A stretch of 64,000 bases of DNA from Sulfitobacter litoralis (GTDB taxonomy: Bacteria > Pseudomonadota > Alphaproteobacteria > Rhodobacterales > Rhodobacteraceae), in the NCBI RefSeq assembly GCF_900103185.1, contig NZ_FNJD01000017.1, positions 17,406-81,405 on the forward strand, read 5' to 3'. Each line of letters starts with the position of its first letter. The stretch's first letter is position 1. The notes under the pieces are model-generated. The model made no database searches. It saw nothing but the letters and a program-made list of their open reading frames with translations, and was not told the DNA's origin. Shown here in pieces: positions 22,056-31,629 of this stretch. Position numbers and translations under genes: made by a program.

Positions 22056-22867
22056 CCGCGGCCCCCTTTCAGCGATGTGGTGCGGTTCAAAATCCAGTCC
22101 GCAACAAGGTTGATAGAGATACATAGCGTGGCGATGGCATAGGCAGGATAGAGCGCCGCTTGAATGCCATAGTTGATGCCTTCCTTGTTCTCTTTCACGA
22201 TGCCGCCCCAGTCCGCTTGAGGGGGCTGCACGCCCAGACCCAGAAAAGACAGCGTCGACACAAAGAGCACCGCAAAGATAAAGCGCAAGCCCATTTCCGC
22301 GATCAGCGGCGATAGCGCGTTCGGCAGGGTTTCACGGAAAATGATCCAGCCGATTTTCTCGCCGCGCAGACGGGCGGCTTCGACATAGTCCATCACGGTG
22401 ATGTCCACGGCCACAGCGCGCGCCAGACGGTAGACACGGGTGCTGTCCAGCAGGCCCATCAGGATGATCAGGATCGGCACGGTGGTCGGCATGACCGACA
22501 AGACGACCAGCGCAAAGATCAGCGACGGGATCGACATGATCAGATCGACAAAGCGCGAAATGGCTTGGTCGACCCAACCGCCGGAGACGGCTGCGAAGAA
22601 GCCCAGAATGGACCCCAGCGTAAAGCTGAGGATCGTCGCCGCAGTGGCGATAAAGATCGTCGTGCGCCCGCCATAGATCATCCGCGACAGCAAGTCGCGC
22701 CCGATGCTGTCGGTGCCCAGCAGGAACTCCGACGATGAAGGCTCCCACACGTCACCGACGATTTCAGCCATGCCATAGGGGGCCAGCCAAGGCGCAAAGA
22801 TGGCCATGAAGAAATAGATGCTGGTAAAGAACAGGCCGATCATGGCCGAGATTGGGATATTTTTCAT
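22052..22867 (-). CDS. Peptide-type ABC transporter permease (DppC-like)
   Basis: The 271-residue inner-membrane protein has the N-terminal helix and cytoplasmic linker of the DppC/OppC type (FLLGTDSIGRDLLSRMIYGGRTT). The EAA loop is visible as EAARLRGEKIGWIIFRETLPN. Five to six hydrophobic segments are apparent. GGGAG precedes the start by seven bases. A 124-bp gap without a gene separates it from the other permease, wider than other junctions in the operon. Confidence 0.92.
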   Translation of the reverse strand: MKNIPISAMIGLFFTSIYFFMAIFAPWLAPYGMAEIVGDVWEPSSSEFLLGTDSIGRDLLSRMIYGGRTTIFIATAATILSFTLGSILGFFAAVSGGWVDQAISRFVDLIMSIPSLIFALVVLSVMPTTVPILIILMGLLDSTRVYRLARAVAVDITVMDYVEAARLRGEKIGWIIFRETLPNALSPLIAEMGLRFIFAVLFVSTLSFLGLGVQPPQADWGGIVKENKEGINYGIQAALYPAYAIATLCISINLVADWILNRTTSLKGGRG

Positions 22868-22991
22868 AGGTTGGCTCCCAAACAGATGAAGGGGTCAACG
22901 GTTGGCGGTGATGCGGCAAATGGTCGGTTCCCTACGCATTTGCTTTGTACAAACGTTCGGTTGCGCATGGCGCGTTTGTTCTGGGATAAAC

Positions 22992-23948
22992 TCATTTGGG
23001 ATGCCTCAGCCTTGGGTTGGCAAGGATCGACACGATGTCCGCAACAAGGTTGAGCCCGATATAGACCGCGGCAAAGATCAAGCCGCAGGCCTGTACCACG
23101 GGCACATCACGTTTGCTGACGTGATCCACCAGATACTGCCCCATGCCGGGATAGGCAAAGACGACCTCTACCACGACGACACCGACCACCAGATAGGCGA
23201 GGTTCAGCATCACCACGTTGACGATCGGGGCGATGGCGTTGGGGAAGGCGTGTTTGCGGATGATCTTGAGCATGCCCAAGCCCTTGAGCTCGGCTGTTTC
23301 GATATAGGGCGATTGCATCACGTTCAGGATCGCAGCCCGCGTCATGCGCATCATATGCGCCAGCACAACCAGCGTCAGCACCATCACCGGAATGGCAATC
23401 GCGTTCAGCTTGGCCCCAAGGGACATGCTGTCGTTGATGATCGCCACAGACGGGAACAGACGCCATTTGATCGCCACCCAGTAAATCAGCACATAGCCGA
23501 TCATGAATTCGGGGATAGAGATCGTCGTTAGCGTAATCGCCGAAATCAGTTTGTCCGGCCAGCGGTCTTTATAGCGCACGGCCAACAGGCCCAGAAAGAT
23601 CGCCAGTGGTACAGAGATGGCAGCGGCCCAGAAGGCGAGGAACAGGGTGTTTTTCAGACGCCCGCCAAGGCTTTCGGCTATGTCGCGGCCATTGGTCAGC
23701 GCGGTGCCCAAGTCCCCCTGAAGCACGCCGCCCAGCCAGGCGAAATAGCGGGTCATGGCAGGATCGTTGAGGCCAAGCTCGCGGCGCATGTTTGCTAAGG
23801 CTTCGGGCGTGGCCGATTGACCTAATATGGATTGTGCCACGTCGCCGGGCAAAATCGAGGTACCTACGAAGATCAGGATCGACGCGGCAAAGAGGAGAAG
23901 AAGGCCCAACGCTAAGCGTTGGGCGATCAGTTTGACGATGGGATGCAT
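22992..23948 (-). CDS. Peptide-type ABC transporter permease (DppB-like)
   Basis: The 318-residue permease shows the DppB/OppB start (IAQRLALGLLLLFAASILIF, VGTSILPGD) and the EAA motif as ETAELKGLGMLKIIRKHAFPNA. The C-terminal segment VEVVFAYPGMGQYLVDHVSKRD is also characteristic. Six transmembrane helices are expected. It starts 14 bp after the binding-protein gene, so the two are co-transcribed. Confidence 0.93.
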   Translation of the reverse strand: MHPIVKLIAQRLALGLLLLFAASILIFVGTSILPGDVAQSILGQSATPEALANMRRELGLNDPAMTRYFAWLGGVLQGDLGTALTNGRDIAESLGGRLKNTLFLAFWAAAISVPLAIFLGLLAVRYKDRWPDKLISAITLTTISIPEFMIGYVLIYWVAIKWRLFPSVAIINDSMSLGAKLNAIAIPVMVLTLVVLAHMMRMTRAAILNVMQSPYIETAELKGLGMLKIIRKHAFPNAIAPIVNVVMLNLAYLVVGVVVVEVVFAYPGMGQYLVDHVSKRDVPVVQACGLIFAAVYIGLNLVADIVSILANPRLRHPK

Positions 23949-23962
23949 AAGCTGGGTCTACC

Positions 23963-25567
23963 TTATGCGTCTTTGACCCAGCATTTGATTCCGGCTTTGT
24001 TGTTGGACATCTCGGCGTTGGGATCCACGACCCAGCCACCGACATTGTTGGCAACGCCATCCACAAAGTCGTTGAACATCGGCAGGATCAACCCGCCTTC
24101 GTCGCGGACCATCTGACCCATCTTGGAGTAGATTTCCTTGCGTTTGGCTTCATCCAACTCGGCGCGTGCCGACAGCAACATCTCGTCAAATTCGGGACGC
24201 TTCCAGCGTGTGTCGTTCCAGTCTGCTGTCGACAGATAGGCGGTCGAATACATCTGGTCCTGTACCGGACGGCCACCCCAGTAAGAGGCACAGAACGGCT
24301 GTTTGTTCCAGACTTCGGACCAGTAGCCATCGTTTGGCTCGCGCTTGATTTCCAGCGGGATACCGGCGGCTTTGGCGGATTCCTGAAACAGGGACGCCGC
24401 ATCGACCGCACCGGGGAAGGCACCGTCTGAAACGCGCAGGATGATCGGGCTGCCGTCATGACCAGAGGCTGCGTAATGCTCTTTCGCCTTCTCGACGGAG
24501 TATTCACGCTGCGGGATGGTGTCGTCGAACAGCGGATAGGACGCGTTGATCGGCATGTCGTTCCCGACGGTGCCATAGCCGCGCAGGATCTTGTCGACCA
24601 GTTCTTCGCGGTTGATCGCATATTTCAGCGCCAGACGCAGGTCGTTGTTGTCAAAGGGGGCGGTGTCGATGTGCGCGATGAACACATAGTGACCACGACC
24701 GGCGACGGATTTCACCGACAGGTTCGGGGCACGGTCCAGCAGCGCGGCAACCTTGGGATCGACGCGGTTGATCATGTTGACCTGACCCGACTGCAATGCC
24801 GCCGTACGAGCGGTCGCATCGTTGAGCACCAACACTTCGTTGTAATCGGTATGGCCGCGGTTTTCGGCATCCCAGTAGTTTTCGTTGCGGGTAAAGCCGT
24901 GGCGCACGCCGGGTTCGTCGACCTCAAGTGTATAAGGGCCGGTGCCGATGCCCGCGCCGGGGTTATCCATGCCGCCATCGGGCTGGATCATCAGGTGGTA
25001 GTCGGCCAGCAGATAGGGAAGGTCAGCATTACCGACGCCCAGTTCAACGATAAAGTTGTCGCCGTCGACCTTCATGTTCTCGATGCCGCGCATGATGCCC
25101 AAGGCACCGGACTGGCTGTCTTCGTTCGAATGGCGCTGCATGGTTTTCAGCACGTCTTCGGGGGTCATGTCCTTGCCGTTGTGGAACTGGACGCCCTTGC
25201 GGATCTTGAACGCCCAGGTTTTCGCATCGGCAGAGGCCTCATAGCTTTCGGCCATGCGGTTTTCGATTTTACCGTTCGGATCGACCTCGACGAGGCTTTC
25301 GTAAAGGTGGCGCAGGTTGTTCAGCGGGACTTCGGAAGCGGTTAGCGCCGGATCGAGCGTGTTGGTCGATTCGCCGCCCGACGACCCGATCTTGAGCGTG
25401 CCGCCGCGAATCGGTGCTTCGTGGGCCGCAGCTTGTGCATTATTCGCCAACATCGAATTTGCGACGGCGGCTGTCACGCCCAAAGCAGCGGCGCGGCCAA
25501 CGAATTCACGGCGTGTCATCGTGCCCTTAGCCACTTGGCCGGTCATATGTTTCAGTTGATCATCCAT
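23963..25567 (-). CDS. Peptide-type ABC transporter substrate-binding protein, Tat-exported
   Basis: An SBP_bac_5 family protein of 534 residues. The start at 25567 is chosen because AGGGAG lies upstream, giving MDDQLKHM. A Tat signal follows (TRREFVGRAAALG, hydrophobic region to ANNAQAAA). Characteristic segments are DPALTASEVPLNNLRHLYESLVE and GPYTLEVDEPGVR. Tat export suggests a folded or cofactor-like ligand. The ligand cannot be read; peptides, opines or other amphiphilic solutes are possible. Confidence 0.92.
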   Translation of the reverse strand: MDDQLKHMTGQVAKGTMTRREFVGRAAALGVTAAVANSMLANNAQAAAHEAPIRGGTLKIGSSGGESTNTLDPALTASEVPLNNLRHLYESLVEVDPNGKIENRMAESYEASADAKTWAFKIRKGVQFHNGKDMTPEDVLKTMQRHSNEDSQSGALGIMRGIENMKVDGDNFIVELGVGNADLPYLLADYHLMIQPDGGMDNPGAGIGTGPYTLEVDEPGVRHGFTRNENYWDAENRGHTDYNEVLVLNDATARTAALQSGQVNMINRVDPKVAALLDRAPNLSVKSVAGRGHYVFIAHIDTAPFDNNDLRLALKYAINREELVDKILRGYGTVGNDMPINASYPLFDDTIPQREYSVEKAKEHYAASGHDGSPIILRVSDGAFPGAVDAASLFQESAKAAGIPLEIKREPNDGYWSEVWNKQPFCASYWGGRPVQDQMYSTAYLSTADWNDTRWKRPEFDEMLLSARAELDEAKRKEIYSKMGQMVRDEGGLILPMFNDFVDGVANNVGGWVVDPNAEMSNNKAGIKCWVKDA

Positions 25568-25699
25568 GATGAGAACTCCCTGTTTTTGGTGATACATCCG
25601 CGCATTTTCACGCAGGTTTTTTTATTGATTGGTGGCACAACGTTAAGCATTTCAGCCCGTGTCGCAAGCAGTAATAATGACGCCTATGTGACGAGTTTG

Positions 25700-27694
25700 T
25701 TATATAAAGTGTCGCTTAATGTCTTCCGTCACGTCGCGTTCATATATCAATTTGTCGTTTTCGTACGCCTCTAGTCGGGCAGATAGGTGAAAGTGGGTGG
25801 CGTCCGACCACATCTGCGACCGAGTTTCGGTACGCAGAAGGATACCGTCACGCTCCAGCTCTTCGGTCCAGTGACAGCTGCCTTTGGCCGAGAGCGGGTC
25901 GTCTGGATGGATGGTCCATGTTTCGCGTGCAATAGACCCTGCGATCAGCCCGTGATCGGCATCACGTAGCTTGCCGAAATCATCCTCGATGATCAGTGAG
26001 ATATTGCCGGTGACGCGATCGATCTCTTGTCGGCGGATATGGTTTTCAGGGCGCAGTGTCTCTGTCTCCCACGGGGCGGCAGAGGTGGGCGGGGCAAAGC
26101 TGTATTCGTCGCCGCCATTGGTAGGGCGCTGCGGCAGGTCGATATGGCCCGACGACAGCGTCACCTCGGCGGCCTCTGGCGCGGGCCAAAGCAGGGGCCA
26201 GTAGGCGGTCGAAATTGACACCCGCAGCCGGTGCCCTTTGGGAATACGGTAGGCGATGTGATCCAGATCAAGTGTGATATCTGTGGCGGCACCTGGTGTC
26301 ATTGCCTTCGGATGCTCGGCGCTGTCACGATGGCTGAGGTTCAGGACGCCGTAAGTGATCCGCGCCGATGCGCCGTCGGGATGGATATGGTTCAGCCGCA
26401 CGGCGATCTGCCCCTGCGGTTTGTCGCACGCCAGACGTAAATGCAGGCGTGGCGCGCCAACGGTATCCATCTGTTGATCCAGTGGCCCGCTGTCAAAGCA
26501 GACCGAAAGCGCATCATCTTGCCGCTGGTCGCCGGGCATCTCGGGTCCAAGCCAGATCGCGCAGTATTCGCCGCTATCCGCACCGCAATGGGCGGGGGAG
26601 GCGATGCTTTGGTTCAGTGGGGCCGGTGTGTCATGCAGCCCGTCGTTGGTCAGGTGCAGCGTTTCAATCGGCAAGTGCGAGGTCGCGCCCGTGGCTTGCG
26701 CGATCCAGCGGCCAGGGCGCGCGTGTGTCCATGTCGCGGGGCGCATGCCGTCCATCAGATACGCGCGGTAATCGGGGTCGTCTTCAACGCCGGTGTCGAT
26801 GTCCTTGAGCCATCGATCCCACCAGCGCAGGGCCTCTTGCAGAAAGCCGATGCGCGGTTCGGGGATGGCGAAATGCGGGTATTTATGCACCCAAGGGCCG
26901 ACAATCCCTTTGGCATCGGGCAGGGCTTCGACCAACTGGGGCACAGCGTTTTTGTAGGAATCGCCCCAACCGCCGACCGCCAGCACCTTGGCTTTGATTG
27001 CGCTGTAGTCCTCGATTACCGATCCTTGCTTCCAATAGGCGTCGCGCGATTGGTGGCGCAGCCAAAGCGCCGGTAGAAACGGTTCTGCCTCCAGTCGTCC
27101 CAGCCACATCTCGCGCCAGTCGGGGCGCAGGGCGGGGTCGGGCGCACGGCTTGAATACGCCCACATCGTCGCCCCCCAACCGAGGTTCTCGTTCAACAGG
27201 CACCCGCCTTTGTAGTGGATGTCATCGGCAAAGCGGTCGACGGTCGAGCATAGTGTGATCACTGCTTTCAGCGCGTCTGGCGCATGGGCCGCGACCTGTA
27301 GCCCGTTAAAGCCGCCCCAGCTGATGCCCATCATGCCAACGGTACCGCTGCACCACGGCTGTGCGGCAAGCCAGTCGATCACCTCTAGGCAGTCGGCCTG
27401 TTCTTGCGGGGTGTATTCGTCTTCCATCACGCCGTAGCTGTCGCCGTTGCCGCGCATGTCGACCCGCACGCAAGCATAGCCCCGTTCGGCAAACCACGGG
27501 TGCGTCAGCGCATCACGGGCCGTCGTCCCGTCGCGTTTGCGGTACGGCAGGTATTCAAGGATAACGGGAACAGGCGCGCCATCTGAATTTTCAGGCCGCC
27601 AGATCCGTGCAGAAAGCCGGCATCCGTCCGAGAGGGTAATCCCCATATCCGGGTCTTCGATCAGCGGCAGCGGGATGTTTTGAGAGATGTTCAT
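25700..27694 (-). CDS. CocE/NonD-type serine hydrolase (S15 peptidase-like)
   Basis: The 664-residue protein has an alpha/beta hydrolase domain with nucleophile elbow GISWGG near 122 and the oxyanion-side motif EYLPYRKRDGT near 46. A C-terminal jelly-roll domain (from about 400) is typical of X-Pro dipeptidyl-peptidase C-terminal domains. No signal peptide is seen. It is the first gene of the importer operon, 132 bp upstream of the binding-protein gene, so it probably hydrolyses the imported ester or peptide. The ATG at 27694 sits directly behind GGGAG, too close for an ideal ribosome site, so a start a few residues later is possible. Confidence 0.83.
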   Translation of the reverse strand: MNISQNIPLPLIEDPDMGITLSDGCRLSARIWRPENSDGAPVPVILEYLPYRKRDGTTARDALTHPWFAERGYACVRVDMRGNGDSYGVMEDEYTPQEQADCLEVIDWLAAQPWCSGTVGMMGISWGGFNGLQVAAHAPDALKAVITLCSTVDRFADDIHYKGGCLLNENLGWGATMWAYSSRAPDPALRPDWREMWLGRLEAEPFLPALWLRHQSRDAYWKQGSVIEDYSAIKAKVLAVGGWGDSYKNAVPQLVEALPDAKGIVGPWVHKYPHFAIPEPRIGFLQEALRWWDRWLKDIDTGVEDDPDYRAYLMDGMRPATWTHARPGRWIAQATGATSHLPIETLHLTNDGLHDTPAPLNQSIASPAHCGADSGEYCAIWLGPEMPGDQRQDDALSVCFDSGPLDQQMDTVGAPRLHLRLACDKPQGQIAVRLNHIHPDGASARITYGVLNLSHRDSAEHPKAMTPGAATDITLDLDHIAYRIPKGHRLRVSISTAYWPLLWPAPEAAEVTLSSGHIDLPQRPTNGGDEYSFAPPTSAAPWETETLRPENHIRRQEIDRVTGNISLIIEDDFGKLRDADHGLIAGSIARETWTIHPDDPLSAKGSCHWTEELERDGILLRTETRSQMWSDATHFHLSARLEAYENDKLIYERDVTEDIKRHFI

Positions 27695-28058
27695 CTCCCG
27701 AAGGTTGCGAGGAAACCTATTTTTGTCAACAATTTAGGCGGGGGAAAGGGGTCGCGCGTGGGAGGTTTTTCCTGAATAAATTGAAATGGTTAATTCTGAA
27801 GTGCGTTAACCTTTATTAGCGCCTACCCGTTCTAATGGAAACTGTGGCAGCGATGCACCGTGGAAATAAGGCAATAATGTGGCGTGTCAGTTTAAACTTG
27901 GCTTTTATGTGTTTTGGCGGCTATCTTCTGCCACAATAATAGCGTCGATTTAAAGACGAACATATTCAGGCGGCTGCACGATGCGATCAACGCGTTGGCG
28001 GTCATAAAATTTTCTCAGGTGTCGCGCGTAGAATGCGTACCGAGGTGGAGCAGATATT
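27695..28058. other. Divergent 364-bp promoter region, no confirmed gene
   Basis: This stretch separates the hydrolase/importer operon from the adhesin operon and must hold both promoters. It is visibly richer in A and T than the flanking genes (around 27771-27830 and 27930-27960). A 20-codon reading frame with a hydrophobic product (ATG 27877, stop 27937-27939) has AAGG six bases upstream; I could not decide whether it is real. GAGG/GGAG just before 28059 is the adhesin ribosome site. Confidence 0.6.
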
Positions 28059-31000
28059 ATGAAGACGATAGATTTCGTCGTTCGCGATCAAGCGGGCGCA
28101 TTGCAACGTGGCACGGTTGCGGAAAACGCAAACTTCCACGTCATTCAGGCTACATCAGGTCAGGAAATATCGCTGAACCTGCGTCAGACCGATTTCCAGT
28201 CGCATCAGCGCTCGGGCGACAATCTTGTGCTCACGCTCAATGACGGGTCGGTCATCACCATCGAGAATTACTTTAACGACACCGGTGTCGCGAACCGTTT
28301 GTTTATTTCGGCGGATGGCTATCTGAACGAAGTCGCCTTTGTCGAGGGCGAGGGTGGCGGTCTGTATGCCCAGTACGGCCCGACCGAACAATGGGGCAAA
28401 TGGAGCCCTTCTGACGATCTGATCTATCTGGGTCGCAGCGATGTGGCATCAGTGCCGGGCGGCGTAGAGCCGGGCGATGACGAAGTATCCATGCTCGCAG
28501 CCCCCTTGTTGGGCGGCGTTGTCGGCGGCGGTGGTGCTGCAGCAGCAGCCGGTGCGGCAGTTGTGGGTGGCGCGGCGGTCATCGGCGGCGGTGGCGGTGG
28601 CGGTGGCGGCGGTTCCTCTGCGGCGGCACCCTTTGTGAACGATGCGGAAACCACCGGTACCGTGGGCGGTGACGATGCGGTTGAACAGATTATCGTCACG
28701 GGCGGCGGCGAACCGGGCTCTGACGTTGTCGTCACGATCGGCGACAAGGACGTCACAACGATCATTGGCGAAGACGGCACATTCGAAGCGGTGTTCGAGG
28801 GCGACAACTTCCCCGAAGACGGTGATCATGAGGCCGAGGTGGTCGTTACAACCGACGGAACCGAGGCAGTGCTGGACGGTCCGACGTTCATTATCGACAC
28901 CACAGCGCCCACGGTCACGTTGTCCCAAGGTACGCAAAGCGTCGGCGACTTCTTTAACGGTGAAGCTTTCGCTGATGGCGTTACTTTGGCCGGCAACGGC
29001 GAGGCGGGCGCATCTGTCGATGTGACAATCGCCGGCATCACGCGCAGCACCACCGTGGCCGAAGACGGTACATGGTCCGTCACCTTTGAAACCGGCACAT
29101 TGCAGGGCGGCGAATACGAATCCGACGTGCTGATTTCGACATCCGATCAATATGGCAACACCTCGACCAGCACTGAAACGCTGGTGGTGGATACTGTTGC
29201 GCCGACGGTCGCTGTCACATCCGGCACGCAATCCGTGGGCGACAGTTTTAACGCGGCTTCCTTTGCGGGGGGCGTCACGCTGAACGGCACCGGCGAACCC
29301 GGCTCGACCGTGCAGCTGACCATCGGGGGCATCACCCGCAACGCGACCGTGGGAGACAATGGCGCATGGTCCGCGACATGGCAGGCCGGCACTTTGCCCG
29401 CAGGTGAATACATCAGCGATGTGACCATCGTAACGACCGATGCTTTTGGAAATAGCTCTACTTCGACCGAGCAGCTGGTGGTGGATACCGTCTCCGAGGT
29501 CGCGATTGCGGCGGATGCGGTCGAAGTCGACGGCGTCATCAACGCGGCAGAGCGCGGCGACGGCGTGACGCTGACCGGCACATCGCAGCCGGGTTCGACC
29601 GTTCAGGTCAGCTTTGGCGGCGCGACACGCGATGCGGTGGTTGATGCAAACGGCAACTGGTCCGCTGATTTCGCGGCCACTGACATTCCAACCGGCGAGA
29701 CAACAGCGACTGTCACGGCTGTGGCAACCGATACGGCGGGCAACACCGCGACCGCAACCAGCCAGGTCGAGATCGACACACTGGTGAATAATCTGGCCTT
29801 CACCGGTCAGACCGGCGGCAACGACGGCGTGATTAACGCGACAGAGGCAGCGCAGGGCATCGTCATGACCGGCACGGTCGAGCCCGGCTCGTCTGTTATG
29901 GTCCAGCTTGGTCAGATCTCGCGCGCGGCGACGGTTGCGGCAGATGGCACATGGACAGTCAGCTTTGCCCCCAGCGATATTCCTGCAGGCACCTACACCA
30001 GCACAATGACCGCCACCGCGACAGACGCAGCGGGCAACGTGGATAGCGTGTCGCAAACAGTCACTGTTGATACCGAAGCCGGATCGCTCACCATCAGCCC
30101 GCTGCCGGTTGAAGGCGATGATGTGGTTAACGCTGCCGAAGCAAGCGACGGTGTGGCCATTTCCGGTACCGCAGACGCGGGCGCGGTCGTACAGGTCACG
30201 CTGGCCGGTGTAACACATACGGTTGTGGCGAATGGCAGCGGCCAGTGGACAGCATATTACGCCGCCGGCGAAGTTGCCCAAGGCGTCTATACCGCCGACA
30301 TCAGCGCGACCACGACCGACGCCGCAGGTAACAGCCGCAGCGCCTCTGACAGCGTGCGCGTGGATACCCGCGTCGACAACCTGTCGCTGAACACGGTCGA
30401 AGGCGATGACATCATCAGCGGAGCAGAGCGTCTGGAAAATGGCGGCGTGCTGGTCACTGGTACCTCTGAAATCGGGTCGTCCATCATTGTGACGCTTGAC
30501 GGCGCGTCGGTTAATGGGGCTGTGGATGCCAATGGCAACTGGTCCGTGACCTTTGCGCCGGGGCAGGTGTCCCAAGGCACGATCAACACCACCGTATCTG
30601 TCAAGGCGACCGATGCAGCGGGCAACACCGCCACGGCAAGCCACGGCGTGCTGATCGACACGGTCGTTGACCCGCTCGAGATAGCGCAAGCAGGCGGGAA
30701 TGACGGTGTGGTCAGCTCCCGCGAAGCGCAAACCGGCATTGATCTAAACGGTCAGGTTGAAGCCGGATCAAGCGTTGTGGTCAACTTTGACGGTACCAAC
30801 TACACCGCTTTCGTAGATGGCGCGGGCAACTGGTCGGTGACGATCCCGCCCTCCGAAATCCGCGAAGGCACCTATGATGCCAATATCTCGGTCACGGCGA
30901 CGGACCGTGTCGGCAACATCGCTTCGATCACCGACACACTGGCGATTGACACCTATGCCCCCGAAGGCCCCGTCATCGCATCTTATACCCGCGACGGCGA

Positions 31001-31523
31001 CGGCATCCGAGGTATCTCGACCGAGATCAGCCCCGATACGTTGGACGTGCATCAAGTGCATGCAGACCGCTCCATCTCGGAAGTGGAGTCGACCAGCTTT
31101 GACATTGACCCCATCGGCGAGCGGAACTTTCAGTTCAACAGCAATGTACCGGACGGGTCCGACCTGATCGTGACGGCAACGGATGCGGCGGGAAACTTCT
31201 CGGGCACATATCTGGCGCTGGATGACGAGGCGGCAAATACGCAGCTTAATCTGACCAACCCGAACCTGGGCAACTACAACATCGAAACCGTTGATCTGCA
31301 ATTCGCCGAAGAGGCGCAGCTGACCATCACTGAAACCGCGTTGGTCAACCTGTCGAGCAACACAAACGAGTTGATCATCGACGGGCATAACGACGACACC
31401 GTGACGATCACCGGTGCGCAACGTGGAGGGTCCGAGGTACGTGGCAATCAGACCTATGACATCTACACCTTGGGTGACGAAGCCACGCTGTTGATCGACA
31501 ACGACATCAACGTCATCGTCTAA
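28059..31523 (+). CDS. Large Ig-repeat adhesin with BapA-type N-terminal prefix, type I secretion substrate
   Basis: The 1154-residue protein has no Sec signal. Residues 1-130 form a BapA prefix-like domain (DGSVITIENYF, LIYLGRSDV). An Ala/Gly-rich linker follows (about 151-190, including ten consecutive Gly), then eight Ig-like repeats of about 97 residues and a degenerate ninth. Residues 1060-1154 resemble the C-terminal export region of T1SS adhesins (DGHNDDTVTITGA, ATLLIDNDINVIV). No RTX nonapeptides are seen. It heads an operon with a TolC-like protein, an ABC transporter and a fusion protein. Likely role: cell-surface adhesion or biofilm formation. The AAAG in the linker could be a LapG-type cleavage site, which is speculative. 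Confidence 0.88.
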   Translation: MKTIDFVVRDQAGALQRGTVAENANFHVIQATSGQEISLNLRQTDFQSHQRSGDNLVLTLNDGSVITIENYFNDTGVANRLFISADGYLNEVAFVEGEGGGLYAQYGPTEQWGKWSPSDDLIYLGRSDVASVPGGVEPGDDEVSMLAAPLLGGVVGGGGAAAAAGAAVVGGAAVIGGGGGGGGGGSSAAAPFVNDAETTGTVGGDDAVEQIIVTGGGEPGSDVVVTIGDKDVTTIIGEDGTFEAVFEGDNFPEDGDHEAEVVVTTDGTEAVLDGPTFIIDTTAPTVTLSQGTQSVGDFFNGEAFADGVTLAGNGEAGASVDVTIAGITRSTTVAEDGTWSVTFETGTLQGGEYESDVLISTSDQYGNTSTSTETLVVDTVAPTVAVTSGTQSVGDSFNAASFAGGVTLNGTGEPGSTVQLTIGGITRNATVGDNGAWSATWQAGTLPAGEYISDVTIVTTDAFGNSSTSTEQLVVDTVSEVAIAADAVEVDGVINAAERGDGVTLTGTSQPGSTVQVSFGGATRDAVVDANGNWSADFAATDIPTGETTATVTAVATDTAGNTATATSQVEIDTLVNNLAFTGQTGGNDGVINATEAAQGIVMTGTVEPGSSVMVQLGQISRAATVAADGTWTVSFAPSDIPAGTYTSTMTATATDAAGNVDSVSQTVTVDTEAGSLTISPLPVEGDDVVNAAEASDGVAISGTADAGAVVQVTLAGVTHTVVANGSGQWTAYYAAGEVAQGVYTADISATTTDAAGNSRSASDSVRVDTRVDNLSLNTVEGDDIISGAERLENGGVLVTGTSEIGSSIIVTLDGASVNGAVDANGNWSVTFAPGQVSQGTINTTVSVKATDAAGNTATASHGVLIDTVVDPLEIAQAGGNDGVVSSREAQTGIDLNGQVEAGSSVVVNFDGTNYTAFVDGAGNWSVTIPPSEIREGTYDANISVTATDRVGNIASITDTLAIDTYAPEGPVIASYTRDGDGIRGISTEISPDTLDVHQVHADRSISEVESTSFDIDPIGERNFQFNSNVPDGSDLIVTATDAAGNFSGTYLALDDEAANTQLNLTNPNLGNYNIETVDLQFAEEAQLTITETALVNLSSNTNELIIDGHNDDTVTITGAQRGGSEVRGNQTYDIYTLGDEATLLIDNDINVIV
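28629..30972 (+). repeat. Eight tandem Ig-like coding repeats inside the adhesin
   Basis: About 97-98 codons per unit. Each unit has a G-x-G/S-V pattern (GEPGSTVQLTIGG), a central NGNWS/DGTWS motif, and ends in ATDAAGN...VDT. Units differ clearly in sequence, so they look old rather than freshly duplicated. Two neighbouring units (about 28920-29500) are the most alike, sharing GTQSVGD and GITR. Confidence 0.85.
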
Positions 31524-31531
31524 CGACTGCA

Positions 31532-31558
31532 CCGCGCCCTCTGTCCAAGGGGGCGCGG
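31532..31558. terminator. GC-rich hairpin between adhesin and TolC-like genes
   Basis: Perfect 8-bp arms CCGCGCCC / GGGCGCGG enclose an 11-base loop just after the adhesin stop. No T-run follows, so it more likely attenuates or protects the adhesin mRNA than fully stops transcription, letting the secretion genes be made at a lower level. Confidence 0.45.
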
Positions 31559-31629
31559 GTGGCACACGCAGGCGGCAACGACCGCAAGCGTTTTCAAAAT
31601 AAAAAAACCGGCACGCTAAGGGCAGGCTA

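Noticed and set aside
28449..30731. A 760-codon open frame on the minus strand opposite the adhesin repeats
   Set aside because: It mirrors the repetitive, GC-rich adhesin codons. The translation has no family motif, and the plus strand has clear domains and a ribosome site.
28629..30972. Tandem repeats considered as CRISPR or satellite DNA
   Set aside because: They are about 290-bp coding units with diverged DNA that encode Ig-like domains; there are no short identical repeats with spacers.
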